Source: CAYWYR01 sp964462685 (GTDB taxonomy: Bacteria; Bacteroidota; Ignavibacteria; Kapaibacteriales; UBA2268). From it: a DNA stretch of 64,000 bases. The DNA lies in the NCBI GenBank assembly GCA_964462685.1, contig CAYWYR010000008.1, forward strand, positions 1-64,000, in the 5' to 3' direction. Of this stretch, positions 19,661 to 28,532 are shown in pieces; the stretch's first letter is position 1; each line of letters starts with the position of its first letter. A program made the position numbers and the translations under genes. The notes beneath the pieces were generated by a model. It was given only the letters and a program-made list of their open reading frames with translations, did not search any database and had not been told where the DNA came from.

Positions 19661-20571
19661 TGACGGAATTCGCCAAACACAACCCCAAAAACACTAAAGG
19701 GATAATACTGGCAGGTGGAGCGGGTACACGGCTATATCCTCTAACAAAGGTTTACAGCAAACAGCTGGTGGCGGTTTACGATAAACCTATGATATATTAT
19801 CCTCTTTCTGTACTTATGCTGGCGGGGATAAAAGACGTTCTGATTATTTCCAATGAAGAAACACTCCCCCATTATAAGTCACTGTTCGGGGACGGGGCTA
19901 AACTGGGGATGGATATAGAGTATGCTCTTCAGGATAAACCTCGGGGGATAGCCGAGGCACTCGTGATTGGCGAAAAGTTCTATGGCGAAAGCGACGTGGC
20001 GCTTATATTGGGCGACAATATATTTTACGGACCTCTTGATTTCCTTAGAAAGGCTGTTCAGGAAAACAATGGAGCCACTGTATTCGGATATTATGTGAAA
20101 AACCCGGAGGAATACGGAGTAGTTGAATTTGATAACAGCGGTAAAGTAATATCACTCGAAGAAAAGCCTGAGAAGCCTAAGTCCCACTATGCTGTACCCG
20201 GATTATATATTTACAATTCCGAAGCAGCCACCCGATCAAATGAACTCAGCCCCTCCGGGCGGGGTGAGTTAGAAATCACTGATCTCAATAAAAGCTACCT
20301 GAAAGATAATCGTTTGGATGTAAAGCTAATGAACCGCGGAATAGCCTGGCTTGATAGCGGCACACCAGACTCGCTACTGGATGCAAGCAATTTTATAGCA
20401 TCCGTTGAGAAAAGACAGGGTCTGAAGATAGGTTGTATTGAGGAAGCGGCTTATAGAATGGGTTTTATAGATTTGATAGGGTTTAAGCATTTGATAAACG
20501 GATTACCGAAAAGTTACTACAGATCTTATCTTGAAGATATTTACGAAGAGACATCACATAAAGAGAAATGA
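19660..20571 (+). CDS. rmlA: Glucose-1-phosphate thymidylyltransferase (RmlA)
   Basis: 303 aa. Transfers dTMP to glucose-1-phosphate to give dTDP-glucose, the first step of dTDP-rhamnose and related deoxysugar synthesis. The nucleotide-binding start ILAGGAGTRLYPLTKVYSKQ, the LGDNIFYG metal/substrate motif (about 107-114), VEFDNSGKVISLEEKPEKP and GLYIYNSEA are all characteristic. Length is as expected (about 290-300 aa). Only the first pathway enzyme is here: rmlB, C and D are not in the window. It overlaps both neighbours by 1-4 nt (138-aa gene upstream, cysS downstream), so these genes are an operon. Confidence 0.93.
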   Translation: MTEFAKHNPKNTKGIILAGGAGTRLYPLTKVYSKQLVAVYDKPMIYYPLSVLMLAGIKDVLIISNEETLPHYKSLFGDGAKLGMDIEYALQDKPRGIAEALVIGEKFYGESDVALILGDNIFYGPLDFLRKAVQENNGATVFGYYVKNPEEYGVVEFDNSGKVISLEEKPEKPKSHYAVPGLYIYNSEAATRSNELSPSGRGELEITDLNKSYLKDNRLDVKLMNRGIAWLDSGTPDSLLDASNFIASVEKRQGLKIGCIEEAAYRMGFIDLIGFKHLINGLPKSYYRSYLEDIYEETSHKEK

Positions 20572-22115
20572 TGCACAGAAGCGACATAGACTTGGCCGAT
20601 AGCAATAAAGATTTTCTGTTATACGATACTCTCACCAAAGATTATCAAAGCTTTATGTTACAGAAAGGGAAAAAAGCGGCGAGTATCTATACTTGCGGCC
20701 CTACGGTTTACAGCAAGGCACATATCGGTAATTTCAGGGCTTTCCTTTTTGGCGATCTGCTACGGAGATCATTGGAGGCTGTTGGTGGGCTCAGTACCAA
20801 TTGGGTTGTCAATATAACTGACATTGACGACAAAACTATAGAACGCAGTAGCTCATCCAGCCATGCACTTGCTGGTATGGCAATCCGAGAAGGCGATTCT
20901 CCGCTAGATAGACTCAAGAAATTCACTTCATATTATGAAACCCAGTTCTTCAAAGACCTGGAAAAGCTCGGGATAGATAAGGTAAGCATCCACGCTACCC
21001 CTCGGGCCACCGATTTTATAGATGAGATGATGGAGCTTACGACTGTTCTACTCGATAAAGGATTTGCTTATGAATCAAATGGTTCAGTTTATTTCGATGT
21101 AGAAAATTGGAAGCAGCAAAGCGATTACGGCAGACTTAAGAATCTCGACACAGATACTATGAAACAGCAGGCCGAATCCACACAGGAAAGACTCGGCGAA
21201 AAAAAATCACCTTTCGATTTTGTATTGTGGAAGGCTTCTAAACCAAATGAACCGAGCTGGATTCTTAAATATGAAGGCTCAGAGCTTGAAGGCAGGCCAG
21301 GCTGGCACCTGGAATGCTCGGCGATGGGCAAGGAAACATTAGGACTGCCGATAGACATACACACAGGAGGTATCGATCTGTGTTTCCCCCATCATGAAGA
21401 TGAGCTTGCCCAAAGCGCGGCGGGCTATGATACAGAACCGGTAAGATACTGGATGCACAACGAGTTTCTGGATCTTGATGGGGATAAAATGTCCAAATCC
21501 ACAGGCAATATCTGGAATTTATCAGATTTGGAAAAGAACGGTATCACGCCGAAGCAATACAGATTCGCTATTCTGAGCCAGCATTACAGAAAAAAGATCG
21601 CCTTTTCGGTAACCAGCTGTACAGCTGCCGCAAAAGGGATGGAAAGAATCCAAAACTATATCTATTCACTTATTGAAATAAAAGAGAACGATAAGTTTAA
21701 AACCGATAAGGATTCATGGCTGAAAAATAATGAGAGTCAGAAAACACTTGAAGAGATAGTTGAGGCTATGTCTCTAGAGTTTGACTCCCATATCAGAAAT
21801 GATCTCAACACACCACGTGCGATAGCTGCGATACATTCGCTTTTCGGGAACCATCCGCCGGAAACTTTTTATCCAGAAGCTACCGATAAGGCTTTAGAGT
21901 TTTTCGAAAAAGCGGAAAGAGTCTTTGGGGTATGGGATATTTCAGCAAAAAAAACCGATGACATCCCATCTGAAATACTAGATTTGGCTGAACAAAGATT
22001 ATCGGCTAAAAAAGAGAGAAACTGGGCAGAAGCTGATGGATTAAGGGATATGATAAATCAAAAAGGATATACCATCAAGGATATACCTGATGGTTTTGAT
22101 ATTATTCGCAATTAG
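20568..22115 (+). CDS. cysS: Cysteinyl-tRNA synthetase
   Basis: 515 aa class I aminoacyl-tRNA synthetase that charges tRNA-Cys. Visible are the zinc-ligand cysteine in TCGPTVY (Cys43), the HIGH-type motif HIGN (52-55), further zinc ligands in WHLECSAM and the HHEDELAQS region, and KMSKS near residue 307. A helical anticodon-binding C-terminus ends in the DALA-like LRDMINQKGYTIKD. It is somewhat longer than the usual 460-500 aa, with a 20-residue N-terminal lead. The start overlaps the rmlA stop (ATGATG); either ATG is possible. Confidence 0.96.
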   Translation: MMHRSDIDLADSNKDFLLYDTLTKDYQSFMLQKGKKAASIYTCGPTVYSKAHIGNFRAFLFGDLLRRSLEAVGGLSTNWVVNITDIDDKTIERSSSSSHALAGMAIREGDSPLDRLKKFTSYYETQFFKDLEKLGIDKVSIHATPRATDFIDEMMELTTVLLDKGFAYESNGSVYFDVENWKQQSDYGRLKNLDTDTMKQQAESTQERLGEKKSPFDFVLWKASKPNEPSWILKYEGSELEGRPGWHLECSAMGKETLGLPIDIHTGGIDLCFPHHEDELAQSAAGYDTEPVRYWMHNEFLDLDGDKMSKSTGNIWNLSDLEKNGITPKQYRFAILSQHYRKKIAFSVTSCTAAAKGMERIQNYIYSLIEIKENDKFKTDKDSWLKNNESQKTLEEIVEAMSLEFDSHIRNDLNTPRAIAAIHSLFGNHPPETFYPEATDKALEFFEKAERVFGVWDISAKKTDDIPSEILDLAEQRLSAKKERNWAEADGLRDMINQKGYTIKDIPDGFDIIRN

Positions 22116-22163
22116 ATTGCTTACTTTTGAATAAATCAGGTTAACAAGGGCATTGAAACTATA

Positions 22164-23099
22164 ATGGCAAGAATTCCGATAACTTTCGAAAATGAAGATT
22201 TTACATTTGGCATTATTGGCCCTGGAAAGTTAGGGATGGTACTTGCACGTGAGCTCTCTTCACTTAACAGACTGGAGTGGGTGCTAGCCAGATCCGAAAA
22301 TTCGGTTGGGAGATTAGAAAAATTATTTGGTTCAGGCCGGCATATAGTTCGGGATATTGATTCGATTGATAAGCTGCCAAATATGGTAATCATAACCGTC
22401 AATGATTCCCAGATAACCAAGGTAGCCAATGAGCTTTCCGAGCAGCACAGTCAGGATATCAAAGGCAAATATTTTGTTCACTGCTCTGGTGTGGTTGGAA
22501 AAGAAGCACTGATCGAAATTGAAAAACTGGGCGGTATCGTTGCCAGCGTACACCCTTTCCAGACCTTCGTAATGCCGGAAGATGACGTATTGAAAGATAT
22601 ACGTTGGGGCGTGGATGCAGATGACGATAATTATGATACATTCGCCAACTTCGTTACCTTCCTTTATGGCTTCCCCATCAGAATAAACAATAACTCCCAG
22701 AAAGAGAAAGCCTTGTACCATGCGGTTGCTGTTGCGGCTTCCAATTACATGACAACGATTGTTCAGCTTGCCAATAATATAGCCGACTCGGCAAATATAG
22801 ACGCGAAGGAATTTCTCCCCCCCATAGCCAAAACAACACTCGGCAATAACCTGCGGGCATTATCCGATAAACAGCCCCCACTTTCCGGGCCTGTAGCCAG
22901 AGGGGATATTGAAACTATCAAGCTACATATCGAAGCCATGTTGGGTAATGAGGATATACTTACACCGTATTGCCTGATGGGACTGGCAACTGCAAAAATG
23001 GCTTATAGTTCAGCTTTGATATCAGAGGTTCAGTATCTGGCTATGAACGAAATACTATCAAACCACGTCCGAATCGGCAGTGCTGATTCCAATCTATAA
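22164..23099 (+). CDS. Rossmann-fold protein with DUF2520 domain
   Basis: 311 aa. The N-terminal NAD(P)-binding Rossmann fold begins FGIIGPGKLGMVLARELSS, followed by MVIITVNDSQI and HCSGVVGKEAL. The C-terminal helical DUF2520 part includes ASVHPFQTF and YHAVAVAASNYMTTI. Members are annotated as putative oxidoreductases related to 6-phosphogluconate dehydrogenase and ketopantoate reductase; the substrate is unknown. It lies 48 nt after cysS and 14 nt before uppP. It contains a C7 tract (22817-22823) within codons for FLPPIAK, with the frame intact. Confidence 0.85.
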   Translation: MARIPITFENEDFTFGIIGPGKLGMVLARELSSLNRLEWVLARSENSVGRLEKLFGSGRHIVRDIDSIDKLPNMVIITVNDSQITKVANELSEQHSQDIKGKYFVHCSGVVGKEALIEIEKLGGIVASVHPFQTFVMPEDDVLKDIRWGVDADDDNYDTFANFVTFLYGFPIRINNNSQKEKALYHAVAVAASNYMTTIVQLANNIADSANIDAKEFLPPIAKTTLGNNLRALSDKQPPLSGPVARGDIETIKLHIEAMLGNEDILTPYCLMGLATAKMAYSSALISEVQYLAMNEILSNHVRIGSADSNL

Positions 23100-23113
23100 A
23101 ATCACTATAATCA

Positions 23114-23959
23114 ATGTCGATAATTGAAGCTATAATACTCGGGCTGCTTCAAGGCTTATCCGAGTTTATCCCTATCTCTTCTACCGCCCACATGACTATC
23201 GGCGGCAGGTTAATGGATATTATCGACCCCAACGATCCCGCTGGATGGACAGCTTTTATAGCTGTGGTTCAGCTCGGTACATTGGCCGCGGTATTTGTTT
23301 ACTTCGCACAGGATATCAAGAACATACCGATCGCTTTTTTCAAAGAAAACCTATCGAAAACTCGTAAACCCGTAAAGCAGCAGAGCGAGAACTCCAGAAT
23401 GGGCTGGCTGATTATCATCAGTTCGGTGCCGATAGTAATAGTCGGGCTGCTGTTTAAGGATTTGATTGAAAGCAGTCTCACTAAAGATCTATATGTAATA
23501 GCGTTATCGCTTATAGTGCTTGGTGTTGTGTTATACTTAGTTGACCGGTATGCCAAACGCCGAAAAGATATCCATGAGATAACGGTAAAAGACTCAATAA
23601 TAATAGGTCTCGCCCAGTGCCTGGCCCTGATACCCGGCTCATCTCGCTCTGGTACCACTATTACCGCTGGCCTGCTTATGGGGCTTAAAAGAGAAACGGC
23701 CGCCAGGTTTTCCTTTTTGATGTCTATACCAGCTATATTCGGCAGTGGCATACTGCAGTTTGCGGAAGTAGCGCCTACCCTGGACTCATCTTCTTGGCTT
23801 ACGCTTGCCATAGCAACAGTAGTGGCAGGGATAAGCGGATATATGTCCATAGCGTTTCTATTGAAATATCTGAAAAACAATACTAACACACTTTTTGCGG
23901 TATATAGAGTAATTCTCGGGATTGTGTTAATTTTGCTTGTCGCACGAAACGTTATCTAA
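23114..23959 (+). CDS. uppP: Undecaprenyl-diphosphatase UppP (BacA family)
   Basis: 281 aa integral membrane enzyme that dephosphorylates undecaprenyl diphosphate to recycle the lipid carrier for peptidoglycan and other envelope polymers, and can give bacitracin resistance. The two signature motifs are present: GLLQGLSEFIPISSTAHM near residues 10-27 and PGSSRSGTTITAGLLMG near 174-190. There are about eight hydrophobic segments, and the length is close to the family norm (about 270 aa). It follows the DUF2520 gene by 14 nt. Confidence 0.95.
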   Translation: MSIIEAIILGLLQGLSEFIPISSTAHMTIGGRLMDIIDPNDPAGWTAFIAVVQLGTLAAVFVYFAQDIKNIPIAFFKENLSKTRKPVKQQSENSRMGWLIIISSVPIVIVGLLFKDLIESSLTKDLYVIALSLIVLGVVLYLVDRYAKRRKDIHEITVKDSIIIGLAQCLALIPGSSRSGTTITAGLLMGLKRETAARFSFLMSIPAIFGSGILQFAEVAPTLDSSSWLTLAIATVVAGISGYMSIAFLLKYLKNNTNTLFAVYRVILGIVLILLVARNVI

Positions 23960-23985
23960 TACACAATCATAAAATAGAAGATACA

Positions 23986-24600
23986 ATGAAACTACTTTCC
24001 AAAATCGTTCTGTTAGCATCGGCTGTGCTGATGACTATAGGTATTATATCATGCGGTGATAATCCGCTAATGGCTATTATAAAAACCGATAAAGGCAATA
24101 TAGCCCTTCGCCTTTACGGAGAGGCTACCCCTCTTACGGTAGCAAACTTCGTAAACTTAGCTGAAAGGGGATATTACGATTCTATTAGATTCCACCGCGT
24201 TATAAATAATTTTATGATTCAGGGTGGCGATCCTATGGGAACGGGAAGCGGCGGACCGGGCTATAGATTCGAAGATGAAATAGTTGACACACTAAAACAT
24301 ACCGGCCCTGGGATATTATCAATGGCAAACGCCGGACCGAAGACTAACGGTTCACAGTTCTTCATTACACATAAAGCAACTGATTGGCTGGACGGTAAAC
24401 ATACTGTATTCGGAAAAGTGCTTGAAGGGCAGGATGTTGTAGATGCTATAGAGCAGAACGATATGATCATCTCAATAGACATAATGGGTGATATACCAGA
24501 GCAAATGGAAATGGTACAGGATTCAGTTGATATGTGGAATGAAATATTAAATACGAACTTTCAAGATCTTAAGCCAGCAAAACCACTCGACGATTATTAA
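23986..24600 (+). CDS. Cyclophilin-type peptidyl-prolyl isomerase, lipoprotein
   Basis: 204 aa. A lipoprotein signal with lipobox IISC (Cys about 23) is followed directly by a cyclophilin domain (about 30-165): FHRVINNFMIQGGDPMGTGSGG, SMANAGPKTNGSQFFIT and HTVFGKVLEGQDVV, containing the catalytic Arg in FHR and the Q and F residues of QFFI. The C-terminal 35 or so residues are outside the fold. By family it catalyses proline isomerisation in the periplasm, anchored to a membrane. It stands 20 nt upstream of a second cyclophilin gene. Confidence 0.92.
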   Translation: MKLLSKIVLLASAVLMTIGIISCGDNPLMAIIKTDKGNIALRLYGEATPLTVANFVNLAERGYYDSIRFHRVINNFMIQGGDPMGTGSGGPGYRFEDEIVDTLKHTGPGILSMANAGPKTNGSQFFITHKATDWLDGKHTVFGKVLEGQDVVDAIEQNDMIISIDIMGDIPEQMEMVQDSVDMWNEILNTNFQDLKPAKPLDDY

Positions 24601-24619
24601 TTAAAAAAGAAAGAGATAA

Positions 24620-25123
24620 ATGGGAAATCCTAAATATCAAATAGAAGTTACACAGGAAGGCAACGAGCTCGGAACGATCCAGATAGAGCTAATGCCGGAT
24701 GTAGCACCGAAACATACCGAAAATTTCGCTGAACTTGCCGATAGCGGTTTCTATGACGGAACGGCATTCCATAGAGTGATACCTGGCTTTATGATCCAAG
24801 GTGGCGACCCCAACTCAAAAGAAAGCGACCGTTCCACTTGGGGCTTTGGCGATCCGAACCAGAAAAAAGTAAAAGCTGAATTCAACGATACACCACACAA
24901 GCGCGGTATTATATCGGCGGCTCGCAGCCAAGACCCGAATTCTGCGAGTTCGCAGTTTTTCATCTGCGTGGATGATGCACCTTTCCTAGACCGCCAGTAC
25001 AGCGTGTTCGGTAGGGTAACCCGCGGTATGGACGTAGCTGATAAAGTGGTTAACGCCCCTAGAAACAGCAACGATATGCCTGATGAGAAAATAGAGATGA
25101 AGGTTACTAAAATAGAAGAGTAA
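24620..25123 (+). CDS. Cyclophilin-type peptidyl-prolyl isomerase, cytoplasmic
   Basis: 167 aa, single cyclophilin domain without signal peptide, unlike its upstream neighbour. Catalytic and binding segments are FHRVIPGFMIQGGDPN, GIISAARSQDPNSASSQFFIC and YSVFGRVTRGMDV. It is probably the cytosolic counterpart, co-transcribed with the lipoprotein isomerase. A strong terminator follows at 25152. Confidence 0.93.
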   Translation: MGNPKYQIEVTQEGNELGTIQIELMPDVAPKHTENFAELADSGFYDGTAFHRVIPGFMIQGGDPNSKESDRSTWGFGDPNQKKVKAEFNDTPHKRGIISAARSQDPNSASSQFFICVDDAPFLDRQYSVFGRVTRGMDVADKVVNAPRNSNDMPDEKIEMKVTKIEE

Positions 25124-25151
25124 AATTTATCACTATACTCAAAACCTGTTA

Positions 25152-25189
25152 ATCCCGTTCCCTAACCTTGAGGGTGCGGGATTTTTTTT
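25152..25189 (+). terminator. Intrinsic terminator after the cyclophilin pair
   Basis: ATCCCG (25152-25157) pairs with CGGGAT (25177-25182), with an inner CCCT/AGGG pairing, followed by an eight-T run. Confidence 0.88.
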
Positions 25190-25210
25190 ATTGGAAACAG
25201 GTATTTGCAA

Positions 25211-25477
25211 ATGGATATGTTTACCGACCATTATGGTATCGACTGGGCAGCTATGGCGCTCGGTATATATGGTGCCTACCTTATGGGCAACAAAAAAAGG
25301 GCTGGTTTTTTTATTATGGCTGTATCCAACCTGATATGGGCTGGACTGGGGTTTACACTGTTGGATAGTTATGGTTTAGCTGTGGGAAATATCGTTTTCG
25401 CCGCTATCAATTTCCGTGGCTATCTGAAATGGGAGAAAGAGGATGATAGTAGTAGCGATAAAAATAATGGTGATTAA
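25211..25477 (+). CDS. Small PnuC-like membrane protein, copy 1
   Basis: About 88 aa from ATG 25211; an in-frame TTG at 25205 is a less likely start. There are three hydrophobic segments: YGIDWAAMALGIYGAYLMG, AGFFIMAVSNLIWAGLG and GLAVGNIVFAAINFRGYLKW. The last resembles the NxxxxxxxxxGYxxW end of PnuC-type nicotinamide riboside transporters, but the protein is less than half their length. It is clearly a paralogue of the next gene (over half the residues identical by eye), so the two may form a heteromer. It starts only about 20 nt after a terminator, so promoter and terminator must overlap closely. Function is inferred only. Confidence 0.7.
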   Translation: MDMFTDHYGIDWAAMALGIYGAYLMGNKKRAGFFIMAVSNLIWAGLGFTLLDSYGLAVGNIVFAAINFRGYLKWEKEDDSSSDKNNGD

Positions 25478-25547
25478 CGTTACAGCATAGATAATATATC
25501 CGCTATTGCGTTATATTGCCCGCCGTTCAGAATACCAACAGGGCAAT

Positions 25548-25802
25548 ATGATGGAAGACTTCACTCGTTATTTTTTGATAGACTGGCTGGCTATGGCGCT
25601 AAGCCTGCTCGGCGTTTATTTGCTTGGAAGAAAGCAAAAAGCAGGCTTTATAATATTTACCATATCCAATCTGATATGGGCTGGGCTGGGGTTTACACTT
25701 ATGGGTAGCCTCGGTATAGCGATCGGAAATCTCTTATTCGCTGGAATTAACATCAAAGGCTATGTAAATTGGATAGCGGAGGAAAAGGAAGGCAGAGTTT
25801 AA
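25548..25802 (+). CDS. Small PnuC-like membrane protein, copy 2
   Basis: About 84 aa from ATG 25548. A longer frame from TTG 25506 exists, but the 14 extra residues have no match in the paralogue. Shared with copy 1: IDWLAMAL, SNLIWAGLGFTL, and GNLLFAGINIKGYVNW. Three membrane segments fill the protein. The two copies are about 70 nt apart and arose by tandem duplication. It converges on the RodZ-like gene with only 15 nt between. Confidence 0.7.
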   Translation: MMEDFTRYFLIDWLAMALSLLGVYLLGRKQKAGFIIFTISNLIWAGLGFTLMGSLGIAIGNLLFAGINIKGYVNWIAEEKEGRV

Positions 25803-25817
25803 ATAATTATTTCATCT

Positions 25818-26648
25818 CTAAGGCACTTTTACTTCATTTTCTGTTATGCGCACGCCTTTTACAACTGTTCCCTTAGCGCCGAATGGCTCCAGCAGTTTAC
25901 CGTTCCGGCGGATTTCAAGGGCACCTACATTACCTTGGGTGATGGTAAAGAATTCCTTGGCACGCCAGGTTACTTCCTCGCCTGGCACTATCAGTTTTTC
26001 ATCGGCACGGTTGCCGTCCATCACTATCTTCACCCAGGATGAGTCTATGGCTACGGCAGTAAGTTCCATACTGTCTCTCCTGCCGGAGAACATACCGTCC
26101 AATAAGCCCTCTTCATCTTCCTCTATCTCGTCAGCATCTACATCGATATAAGTTGTATCGGATACAGATGTGCTATCGGTCAGTATCGGATCGGTTACTC
26201 TATCCGGGTCAGCATCAAAATAAACCACATATACTACTATCAGTCCCAAAAGGCCTAAAAGTATTACTACGGTTTTCTTTATATTCTCTTTGGTAAAGGA
26301 GTTTTTTATATTACTCGGGTTGATCGAATCCAGAAACGACTTGTCCGAACCTTTGATAGAGTTTTTTATCCTATCGTCGCGGCGGGCGGCCTGTGTTTTC
26401 GAACGAACGGTCTGCATCCTGGCTACGGCCGAATCAAGCTCACTTCTATATTCTTCGGTATCGATACCAAGCGCTCTGGCTATGGTTTCCACAAATGATT
26501 TGGCATAAACAGGCGATACTCCGGAAAGCTCACCCTTCTCTATATCGAGGATATAGTGCTCCCTTATCTTTGTCTGCTCCGATAGTTCGGCTACAGATAA
26601 GCCCTTCGCTTCTCGCGCTTCTTTTAGTTTTCTACCTAAATCTTCCAT
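25818..26648 (-). CDS. rodZ: RodZ-like protein: N-terminal HTH, one membrane segment, DUF4115
   Basis: 276 aa. A Cro/C1-type helix-turn-helix of the HTH_25 kind occupies about residues 1-70 (LGRKLKEAREAKGLSVAELS, IREHYILDIEKGE). A basic juxtamembrane linker precedes one membrane span (about 121-140, TVVILLGLLGLIVVYVVYF), then an acidic linker and a C-terminal DUF4115 beta domain (about 200-276, IDSSWVKIVMDG to LEIRRNGKLL). In model bacteria RodZ links MreB filaments to the elongation machinery; many homologues are annotated only as HTH-DUF4115 proteins. A well-spaced promoter lies upstream (26744-26715). Confidence 0.85.
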   Translation of the reverse strand: MEDLGRKLKEAREAKGLSVAELSEQTKIREHYILDIEKGELSGVSPVYAKSFVETIARALGIDTEEYRSELDSAVARMQTVRSKTQAARRDDRIKNSIKGSDKSFLDSINPSNIKNSFTKENIKKTVVILLGLLGLIVVYVVYFDADPDRVTDPILTDSTSVSDTTYIDVDADEIEEDEEGLLDGMFSGRRDSMELTAVAIDSSWVKIVMDGNRADEKLIVPGEEVTWRAKEFFTITQGNVGALEIRRNGKLLEPFGAKGTVVKGVRITENEVKVP

Positions 26649-26714
26649 ATCTTCAATAACTTATTTGTGTGCTATCCGTGGACAGATAACCAATGGTTCT
26701 AAACTGTTAACTAT

Positions 26715-26744
26715 CAAAAGTATTGCCAAATACCGATAAGGCAA
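26715..26744 (-). promoter_or_regulatory. Promoter of the RodZ-like gene (TTG-N19-TAnnTTTG)
   Basis: On the minus strand TTG (26744-26742), a 19-nt spacer and TACTTTTG (26722-26715) match the Bacteroidota primary sigma factor consensus in sequence and spacing, about 65 nt before the start codon at 26648. Confidence 0.55.
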
Positions 26745-26768
26745 GCAAATTAATTTCGTCTATCTGTA

Positions 26769-27929
26769 ATGAAGACATTATCACAAGTATTCCTTTCTCT
26801 TTTTTTACTGCTTATAAGTGTTTGCAGCTTTTCGGCAAATCCTGATAACGGTAGCACCTCTGATATACATAATCCCAACGGTTTGCTTTTAGACCATGAG
26901 ATGAAAAGCAGCATATTCAATTCTTATAACGCTTCTACCAGCTGGTTGCTTACTAATGGCTCATCAAACCAGATATCTGAAGGAGAAGATAAGGATATTG
27001 CACCTCCTGATACGATGATTGAGTGGCTTGGCGACCCGAGATGGGCTTTTACCAGCTATCAGCCTACTTATGAAACAGATATACGGCCTATCCCCGCTAT
27101 AATTAGCGGACTTGCCGTAGCAGGGCTTTTTACGGCTCAGCATATAGCACAGTCACAAACAATATGGTCGGAAAAATCGGAGTTCAAGTTTCAGGAAGAT
27201 GGTAATTATGCCTTATACCTGGATAAACCCGGGCACGTTTTCAGCTCTTATTACGCAGCGTATTTCCTTTCCGACGCTTTTCTCGCATCTGGTGTGGGGT
27301 TTCAGGAATCGATGCTTGCCGGTGGCTTAATGGGGCTGGGATATACACTTTATATCGAGATTCTCGACGGCTACGGAGCAAACTGGGGTTTTTCAACCAC
27401 CGATATGATAGCCAACACACTGGGTAGCGGCCTATATATCGCTCAGGCCTACGTGCCCGAGCTATCCGCTCTGCAGCTGAAATTCAGCATCTGGCCCGCA
27501 GAATGGCACGGCGAGAGGAGCAGGCAACCACATGATTTTTTTGTAGATGATTATTCCAGCCAGACTTTTTATCTATCACTGAACGTTCATGATGTACTGC
27601 CAGAATCTGCTCGGGACTTTTGGCCTGACTGGCTAAACGTAGCCATGGGATATGCCGCTCGCAACCTTTGCGATGGCGGGAACCCGGATTTCGATTGTGA
27701 GTCCTACTCTACTTATTCTATGGAGAACAGTCAGTATGGTGGTGGAGTTTATGGCCAACGCCGATTTATCTTAGCTCTCGATTATGATCTTCAGCGTATG
27801 ATACCCGAAGGGCCGCCTTGGATAAACTGGCTGGTCCAAACTGCCAATTTCGTTAAATGGCCGGCACCCGCTATCGAATACTCTATAGAAGAGGATAGAT
27901 TCCGCTTCTTTTTGGCTTACCCATTCTGA
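26769..27929 (+). CDS. Exported DUF2279-family protein
   Basis: 386 aa with a signal peptide (about 1-22, VFLSLFLLLISVCSFSA). The central region resembles DUF2279 (YfiM-like predicted periplasmic or outer-membrane proteins), for example KPGHVFSSYYAAYFLSDAF, GGLMGLGYTLYIEILDGY and WGFSTTDMIANTLGSGLYI. The C-terminal 150 residues are rich in aromatic residues and may be membrane-inserted strands. Its role is not established. The next gene follows after 8 nt. Confidence 0.8.
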   Translation: MKTLSQVFLSLFLLLISVCSFSANPDNGSTSDIHNPNGLLLDHEMKSSIFNSYNASTSWLLTNGSSNQISEGEDKDIAPPDTMIEWLGDPRWAFTSYQPTYETDIRPIPAIISGLAVAGLFTAQHIAQSQTIWSEKSEFKFQEDGNYALYLDKPGHVFSSYYAAYFLSDAFLASGVGFQESMLAGGLMGLGYTLYIEILDGYGANWGFSTTDMIANTLGSGLYIAQAYVPELSALQLKFSIWPAEWHGERSRQPHDFFVDDYSSQTFYLSLNVHDVLPESARDFWPDWLNVAMGYAARNLCDGGNPDFDCESYSTYSMENSQYGGGVYGQRRFILALDYDLQRMIPEGPPWINWLVQTANFVKWPAPAIEYSIEEDRFRFFLAYPF

Positions 27930-27937
27930 GAGAATCT

Positions 27938-28525
27938 ATGATAAAAGTACTGATGTTTTTGGGTGAGGGATTTGAGGCGTTGGAGGCAGCTTCGTTTTCC
28001 GATGTTATCGGCTGGGCATCTATCCATGGCGATACCCCGATAAGACTTGATACGTTCGGATTCAGTCGGGATGTGAAATCGAAATGGAATTTCCTCGTTC
28101 AGCCGGAGATGATATACGGCGAATTCAAGGCGGCAGATTATGACGCTTTGGCTATTCCCGGTGGTTTTGGAGATGCCGGCTTCTATGATGACGCTTATGA
28201 TGAGCGTTTACAGGAACTCATCAAAGACTTTCACTATCAGAACAAACCTATCGCATCGATCTGTGTCGGGGCTTTGCCGATCGCCAAATCCGGTATTCTA
28301 AGGGATATACCTGCCACCACTTATGACATGGGCAGTCCGGATAGGATTACTGAACTTAAAAGCTATGGGGCTATACCGGGTGATGGTAATATTATAGTGG
28401 CTTGCAATATTATCACATCAATCGGCCCCTCAACGGCTTTAGATGTCGCGTTTATTTTACTTCGCAAATTGACAAGCCAAGATAATACCGATAAGGTCAG
28501 ATATTTTATGCGGTATTCTGATTAA
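27938..28525 (+). CDS. DJ-1/PfpI family protein
   Basis: 195 aa, single DJ-1/PfpI (class I glutamine amidotransferase-like) domain. Seen are the N-terminal strand KVLMFLGEGFEALEA with its conserved Glu, LAIPGGFGDAGFYDD, and the nucleophile elbow IASICVGALPIAKSG with Cys near residue 106. Family members include chaperones, deglycases/glyoxalases and proteases, so the reaction cannot be named. It lies 8 nt after the DUF2279 gene and converges with the AraC regulator. Confidence 0.88.
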   Translation: MIKVLMFLGEGFEALEAASFSDVIGWASIHGDTPIRLDTFGFSRDVKSKWNFLVQPEMIYGEFKAADYDALAIPGGFGDAGFYDDAYDERLQELIKDFHYQNKPIASICVGALPIAKSGILRDIPATTYDMGSPDRITELKSYGAIPGDGNIIVACNIITSIGPSTALDVAFILLRKLTSQDNTDKVRYFMRYSD

Positions 28526-28532
28526 TTAAATA

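Noticed and set aside
22817..22823. C7 tract in the DUF2520 gene as a contingency site
   Set aside because: Gene is housekeeping-like with the tract mid-gene and frame intact; kept only as a control for the surface-gene tracts.
23299..23889. Minus-strand open frame of 196 codons inside uppP
   Set aside because: uppP motifs on the plus strand are unmistakable.
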